From Clusia tigrina (lineage: Eukaryota > Arthropoda > Insecta > Diptera > Clusiidae): a stretch of 64,000 nt of DNA. Positions 58,481 through 64,000 of the stretch are shown here, piece by piece (the stretch's first letter is position 1; every line of letters begins with the position of its first letter). Position numbers and translations under genes: made by a program. The notes under the pieces were generated by a model. That model did not search any database and was not told the origin of the DNA. It saw only the letters and a program-made list of their open reading frames with translations. The stretch covers positions 344,269,131-344,333,130 of the forward strand of contig OV050030.1 in the NCBI GenBank assembly GCA_920105625.2, read 5' to 3'.

Positions 58481-60960
58481 TAAATGAGAATCGTAACAAA
58501 AACATGAAAATTAATGACGTTACAGTATCTTGTCTGGTGGATTCTGGCGCGTATGTTTCGTTGATACGCAAGAGAAAATATTTCGAAATTTTTAGTGGCC
58601 AAAAATTACGTAAGTGCTTCGCAAAGCTTTTTGGATTGGGTAATGTCGCTACGTATGTACTGGGCGAAATTGTAGTACAAATTGAAGTTAATGGGTTAAA
58701 TACCAACCACACATTTCTGGTCGTTGAAGATGCTAAACTTAGCGCTGATGTAATAGTCGGCTATGAGTTTTTACGAAAGTTTATGGTCACCATGAATGCT
58801 GGTATGTAAAAATTTTGGTAGACAGTTAACGACGCAGATGATTATAAAGCCGATTACAATATTTTTAGTGTAGTTTGCAATGACGTACAATTTGATGTAG
58901 AGCCGAAATACGGTGCAGCGGTTATGAAGTTGATACAAAATTATAAGCCGGTGAATAATCCAATAGGTTCACCAATACAGTTGAATATTATTCCAAATGG
59001 AAACACGATTTGTTTTCGTTAGAGTCCTAGTCGTGTTTCGGCATCTGAACGAGAGTTTCTACGGAAACAGGTAGATGAATGGCTACGCAAGGAATCATAA
59101 GAGAGTCGTGTTCTGATATGGCAAGTAAAGTTGTATTAGCGAAAAAGAAAGACGGTAGTTACAGGCTTTGTTATACTTCCGCAAATTATATGCTCTTGTT
59201 CTGAGAGACCGATTCCCAGTACCAGTAGTAGATGAAGTGCCAGAAAAGTTGCAGAGTGCCAGGTTTCTTTCACAGGCTTATAAAACGGGGTTTTCCATGT
59301 TGAATTCGAAGAACGAAGCCGAAAGTATACAGCGTTTGCAACCAAAAAAGGCCTCATTGAATTTAATAGGGCACCGTTTGGCAATGGTAATTCCCCGGCA
59401 GTATTCGTACGCTACGTAAATCATATTTTTCAGCAGCTGATAAACGAAGGTATCTTGGAAATTTACGTAGATGATATTGTTGTTTTTGGAAACACGGCTG
59501 CTCAATGTTTAGAAAACATGTAGCGCATATTGCGAAGGGGCTGAGAAATTCGGATTAGATATTAATTGGGCGAAATGTCAATTTTTAAAAGAGAAAATAA
59601 AATTGTTGGGTCACCAGGTAGAAACGGACATGTTTGGCCCAGTCAAGAGAAAGTGAAAGCCATAAAGAAGTTTCCATTACCAAAGAATATAAGGGGTGCT
59701 CAAGCATTTCTTGGGTTGACTGGTTACTTCCGGAAATTTATACATAATCATGCGATACTGGCCAGACCGTTGACATTATTACTGAGAAAGGACGAGGAAT
59801 TTAATGAGAAGTTGAAAGCAGCACTTGCGGAAGAACCAGTGCTAAGCAGCACTTGCGGAAGAACCAGCAACTTTCTAGAGGTGAAGGCAGCATATTTAGC
59901 GTCAAAAAAGTTGCGTCACTATTTAATGGGTACTGAGTTCGACCTGGTAACTGACTGTGCAGCGTTTAAACACATAACGAAAAAGAAAGAATTCCCACGC
60001 GAGGTTCTTCAATGGCTAATGTACCTTCAAGATTTCAGCTATAAAAAAGAGCATCGTGCCAGTAACTGGATGACGCACGTCGACAGTCTGAGTCGCTTTC
60101 CTGTTATGACTGTATCGTTAGAGGTACACGCACAAATTCGTCGAGAACAGCAAACAGATGAACATTTAACAGCGGTTGCGGAAATTCTAAAGAAACATCA
60201 ATATAATGATTACAAAATGAAGAACCAGGTGATATATAAGGAAATCGAAAGACAGGATTTGTAGGTGGTGCCAAAATCAATGGAGAAAGAGAGCGCAAAG
60301 GCTCATAGTTTTGGTCACATGGGCACGCAGAAGATTATGCATATGATTCGCCAAGACTACTTCATACCACATTTAGAGAAGAAGATGAATCAGTGCATCA
60401 CCAACTGTATCGAATGTATCACACATACTAGAAAGTTGGGTTAGCAGAAAGACTTCTTACATTGCATCGACAAGGGCGACACTCCACTTACTACACTACA
60501 CAATGGCAAAGAACTACAAATTCATATTGGCTATAGTAGACGGGTTTTCGAAGTATTCGTGGATATACCCTACTAAATCAACAGATGCACAGGAGGTTGT
60601 CTAACATATTGAGTCTTGGGTCGCTATATTTGGAAAACCATTATGCATAATCAGTGACAAAGGCGCGGCTTTTACGTCAAAATTATTTAAAGAATCTTGT
60701 TCCAACCATAAAATGGAACATGTAGAAACAACAGCAGGAGTACCTAGGGGCAACGGGCAAATCGAAAGAACCAACAGGGTCATACTTTCGGTTCTGTCAA
60801 AAACGTCTGCGGCAGAACCATCGAAATGGTATAAGTACACACCACAGGTGCAGAGGGCTATAAATGCAAACGTTCATTCTTCCACCAAATTTAGCCCATT
60901 TGAAATAATGTGTGGAGTGAAAATGCGTAGTGAGGCCGATTTCTAGCTGATGAAAATCTT
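58426..60960 (+). pseudogene. Gypsy E pol: protease, RT, RNase H, integrase
   Basis: 58426-58809: protease with active site CLVDSGAYVSLI. 59100-59570: RT in alternating frames (KKKDGSYRLC, RFPVPVVDE, KKGLIEFNRAPFG region, and an intact IYVDDIVVFG box at about 59455-59490). 59566-60264: RT thumb and RNase H (NIRGAQAFLGLTGYFRKFIH, HVDSLSRFPVM). A 23-bp direct repeat at 59818 and 59849 marks a small internal deletion in RNase H. 60290-60430: integrase finger (SFGHMGTQKIMHMIR, CITNCIEC). 60510-60946: core (FILAIVDGFSKYSWIYPTKS, CIISDKGAAFTSKLF, GVPRGNGQIERTN). Ends in decayed C-terminal sequence to about 61260. Confidence 0.82.
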
Positions 60961-61279
60961 ACAAGAAGGGTTGGTGTTGGGTCTGCAAGAAGAGCGGCGC
61001 AAAGGGCATCATGGGTATCAAATGCATGACTTAGTAGCTATAAAGGTCACGCAATTTACAACGGGACAAAAGCTGGCAAAAAGTACATCGATCGTTACGA
61101 GATAGTCAAGATAAAGCGGAACAATAGGTATGACGTTAAAAAAGCAGCAGATTTTACCGGCCCGATTCAGACAGCAACTAGTGCTGATAACATTATACTT
61201 TAGTATTGTGTCGACGAAAGCGATGATAACGATTTTATAGAAGAATCATCTGGGACAGATGATGAACAGGATGGCCGAA

Positions 61280-61509
61280 TGTAGCATGGCATTCCTCTTC
61301 ATGCGTTGCGAGGCGGCATCCCAACGCTATAAACGATAGGAGGAAGATAAGTAGCGAGTCGTCAGTTGTCAGCCGGATTTCAGCCGAATCAGTCGTTTTC
61401 TTATTTCTTTTATTAATTTTACATTTAACTTGAACATAATTTAAACTCTTTTTTTTACTTTTAATAAACTCTATACGTTTGTATAATTATATAAATTGTC
61501 TAATTTACA
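61280..61509 (+). repeat. Gypsy E 3' LTR
   Basis: 230 bp, partner of 57252-57480. The preceding purine content (GATGATGAACAGGATGG) is a weak polypurine tract. Confidence 0.92.
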
Positions 61510-61515
61510 TATATA

Positions 61516-61760
61516 CTTTGTTTTATTTTTTTTTTAAATCGCCTTATTTGGGATCTATCATGGCTTTTTTTCTTGTATTCTTTTCTTTTCTATATTTTTT
61601 TTTCTTTTTTTTTAGCTTTTGTTTTCTTTTGTAGTTTTTTTTTCTTTATTTTATTTTTGTTCTTCTATTTCTATCTATTTATTTTTTTATTTCCCCTTTT
61701 TTATATTTTGGTCCTTTATTGACTCTTTTCTCACTGCCGTATATACAAACATCTATATAA
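61516..61760. repeat. T-rich low-complexity tract
   Basis: Over 70 percent T in long runs (61535-61720) with scattered C. No ORF. It separates Gypsy E from errantivirus F. Confidence 0.85.
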
Positions 61761-62305
61761 ATTGTACTAACAATAACACAATTCTATTCTATACCTAAAA
61801 TCTAACATTATACTGTGACCTCTGCTATCTGCTGGTTCGGTTGACAGCCGTCGTTGTACAACAAATTGTTTGAACGTGCAAGAAACACAATTTTTTTTGG
61901 AAAATAAGTAAAATAAAAGGAAATGTGTGAGAAGAGGGGACGTAATGGGTACGTAATGGGAGGACGTAATGATAGGAAAAAAATTATAAATTTTATGGTT
62001 GATCCCTGGCGTAATGTGGCAGGTTGAGGACCACGCCCAGCTAAATTCAGCCAGCCATGGCCACCACACTATTGCGGTAGACGTAAGGGGAGATAACAAT
62101 TGACTTATTTGTTATTGTTTATTTTAAGTTTATGATTTCCAGCAAAACAATAGCCTTTTATTTCGGTTCTGCTGGTTTTTAACAATTTTTATTTCACTTA
62201 CTTTGTTGCTGGTGCAAGACATATTTTTGAATGATAATGTTGATGCCGTCGACCTCAACATTACCATTCGATCCGAGTTGAAGGTTGAGGTGAGGCTACG
62301 TAACT
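61761..62305 (-). repeat. Start of errantivirus F 3' LTR (end unresolved)
   Basis: Begins AGTTACGTAGCCTCACCTC on the minus strand. There is no second LTR in the window, so the end cannot be set; an LTR of 300-500 bp would finish between about 61800 and 62000. Confidence 0.55.
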
Positions 62306-62317
62306 CTTCCCCCTTTT
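62306..62317 (-). other. Polypurine tract of errantivirus F
   Basis: Minus strand AAAAGGGGGAAG directly before AGTTACG at 62305, the start of the 3' LTR. Confidence 0.75.
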
Positions 62318-62339
62318 GTTAAAGGATTCTCCTAGGTCC

Positions 62340-63712
62340 TTTCTTTCTTTTCATTATTGTTTACAATTATGTTTACATTTCTATTTTTGACTTTATACAT
62401 TATTATTAGAACAATTACAACGATACAAACTACTGCTACGGTTGATATATTTTACACTTGTGTATGTATTTTTAGATCTTTAATTTTTTCAATATTCTCC
62501 AACTGCTTTGCTACTATTTCTTAAAGGTTAATTCGTTAGTTAAATTATATTGTTCTTTTGGTTTAGTTTCAATAAATTTTTGTGCATAAGTTTCTTTATT
62601 ATTGTAGAAATTTTCATCTTCTATGGTAATTGAACAGTGTGTGAATTCTATTAAATTGTTCTTTTTTACAATATTTTCTGTTTCCAATAGACCACATTTT
62701 TTCTGAGAAGTGTTTCTTTATTATTTCTATGGTATTTATTTGCGTTTTTTCATCATATATTAATTTATAATTAGTAGATCATTCAGGGCGCAGTGTATAA
62801 CACCCTTATATAAATCTAATCTAATCTAATCTAGTAGAAAAGATACAATGTTTGCTTAATTTTAGTTCTTTCAAGTTTTTTTCTTGCTGGTATGTATACG
62901 ATTTATTTTGTATGCTTAATATTTGCTCGTATTCGCTATCTATTCTGAAATTTTGGCTGTTAGTAATAGGAAATATATCTTGGGTTTGTATGAAGTTAGT
63001 TGGTATTTTGTTTGCAAATATTAGTGTATCGTTATGGAACATTACCCCTGTTGTGATTAATTTAATTTTATAAAAGTCAATGTTATATTTGTCTATTTCT
63101 TCGGCGGTTAGTATTGATGGATGTAGTAAGTTATATCTAGTAGATGCTATCGTGTCGAGTATATCGTCTATCTTATCTTGTAAAAATTTTAGTTTTATAA
63201 TTTGGTCGTGGAACATTATATTACTTCTAATATCATTGTCGTGGGTTCGAATAGTGTTGACATATTGTTTTATTTTTTTTTTATTATGTTGTATTGTTGC
63301 TTTAAGTATGTTTATAGCGTCATTAAAGTTAGTGTTAATATTAACTTGTTTATTTGTAGTTTCTATAGCTTGCTGACTATTGATCTGGTTAAGTTTTAAA
63401 TGTTCGAGTAGGTTTTCTCGGCCTTCGTCGTCCATTACGCCAAATAACCATTTATATGACGTACCGACAACATTCAACAATCCACGTTTCTGTCTATCAT
63501 GGGGGGTCAGGGATCATATTTTCGAACGCAATGTATATATACTGTTTACCACTGCTATTAATTCCAAATGATATAATATATATATATTTGTCAATAATTT
63601 CAACTGTTGATGCTTCCAGTGTTGTGAATCCTACTTCAGATTTGATGGGAGTGATGTGCACCATTAGTGATGCCGGGGTTGTGTCTACAAGTAATAGTAT
63701 TATGACGATCAC
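62340..63712 (-). pseudogene. Errantivirus F env, frameshifted
   Basis: 63712-63497: N-terminal block beginning MIVIILLLVDTTPASLM, a signal-peptide-like hydrophobic start. A frameshift near 63500 leads to a furin-like RQKR at 63484-63495 followed by GLLNVVG, and then an open 220-residue block to 62821. A TAG stop lies in a TCTAATCTAATC repeat (62815-62835). Beyond it, Cys-containing ectodomain sequence and a transmembrane stretch (VAVVCIVVIVLIIMYKV) near 62400-62450 are readable in shifted frames. Insect Env of this class mediates cell entry in active relatives; here it is broken in at least three places and is described only. Confidence 0.75.
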
Positions 63713-64000
63713 CTAAAAATTTATTAGGTCGATTAATGTTTATTGAATGGATATTTCTCAGTTGTGCTTTCCTAAATTTGTATGTTTCTTTGTGTCTTAA
63801 ATTTCGGTAGTTTTGAATAAACCCTTCCTCTCTTTGTTCTTGGTAATTTCTCTAGTTCTTTTTGCTTTTTCTATTTGTACAACTTTTGTTTTAGTTAACC
63901 TGTTGAGGATAGTGTCTTGTTTGACTAGGTGGTTTTGGACTTCTGACGGTGTGCATTTAATTCTGCTATGGAACGTATCTTCGTAGTGTATTACTGCCTT
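63640..64000 (-). pseudogene. Errantivirus F pol, C-terminal end of integrase
   Basis: From the right edge the minus strand reads YEDTFHSRIKCTPSEVQ, a conserved integrase segment, then a basic Lys/Arg-rich tail with a stop or shift near 63785. An alternative frame carries YKFRKAQLRNIHSININR to a stop near 63640, overlapping the env start, as is usual in errantiviruses. Confidence 0.7.

Larger units (their letters stand above)
57252..61509 (+). mobile_element. Gypsy element E with both LTRs and TATATA target duplication
   Basis: 4258-bp element. LTRs at 57252-57480 and 61280-61509 start TGTA(A/G)CATGGCAT and end CTAATTTACA (TG...CA). Flanks are TATATA at 57246-57251 and 61510-61515, consistent with a target duplication, although AT-rich flanks make this weaker. 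Internal gag-pol with no env and frequent stops. The LTR pair differs at roughly 15 of 230 positions by eye, so the insertion is not young. Confidence 0.88.
61761..64000 (-). mobile_element. Errantivirus F (Gypsy with env), 3' end, runs off the window
   Basis: Minus-strand end of pol (64000 to about 63640), env (63712 to about 62340), polypurine tract (62306-62317) and LTR start AGTTACG at 62305. The left limit of the LTR is not resolved; 61761-62305 holds no other gene. Confidence 0.78.

Overview
The window is a transposon-dense, host-gene-free stretch of an insect genome, most likely a dipteran (a tephritid or drosophilid relative). That placement is inference. It rests on the repertoire (R1-, jockey-, CR1- and RTE-like LINEs, Gypsy elements with env, BEL/Pao, mariner, Helitron, Maverick/Polinton), a candidate 54-bp GT-AG intron, and low GC with very long TA microsatellites. 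I found no host protein-coding gene, tRNA, rRNA or CRISPR array. Nearly every coding region carries frameshifts or stops, so almost all genes are called pseudogenes.

Layout. 1-4.7 kb: R1-clade LINE (+) with intact ORF1 and broken ORF2. 4.7-13.6 kb: an errantivirus (Gypsy with env) on +, carrying two nested insertions: a mariner at 4803-6078 in pol and a Helitron (-) at about 7540-12962 in env. 14.1-15.2 kb: DUF4780-like relic (-). 15.7-17.1 kb: internally deleted mariner inside a TA microsatellite. 17.4-20.0 kb: decayed jockey-type LINE (+). 20.2-21.1 kb: spaced-motif interspersed repeat. 21.2-24.2 kb: jockey-clade LINE (-) with a TA tract at its 5' side. 24.8-26.5 kb: BEL/Pao pol relic (-). 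26.5-31.5 kb: second errantivirus (-) with a full 5' LTR and a 64-bp stub of the 3' LTR.

31.5-43.4 kb: the most distinctive part, a degraded Maverick/Polinton (adintovirus-like) element. It has protein-primed DNA polymerase B, chromodomain integrase, packaging ATPase, major and minor capsid proteins, a phospholipase-A2/pX-like virion protein, a nucleoplasmin-like-domain protein, an OB-like protein, an exonuclease-like protein and several small ORFs. Polymerase and integrase would replicate and insert the DNA, the ATPase would package it, and capsid plus PLA2-type proteins would form the particle. All the core genes are broken, so this is a fossil.

43.4-64 kb: Gypsy element C (-, mdg1/412-like gag) at 44.5-48.8; RTE LINE (-) at 49.5-51.4; a 68-bp tandem repeat; CR1-like LINE (-) at 53.0-54.6; Gypsy D (-) at 54.6-57.2; Gypsy E (+) with both LTRs and a TATATA target duplication at 57.25-61.51; and a third errantivirus (-) running off the right edge, with env, polypurine tract and 3' LTR start. 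From 21 to 57 kb all seven retrotransposon relics lie on the minus strand, an arrangement that recalls unidirectional piRNA clusters, although the sequence alone cannot show that.
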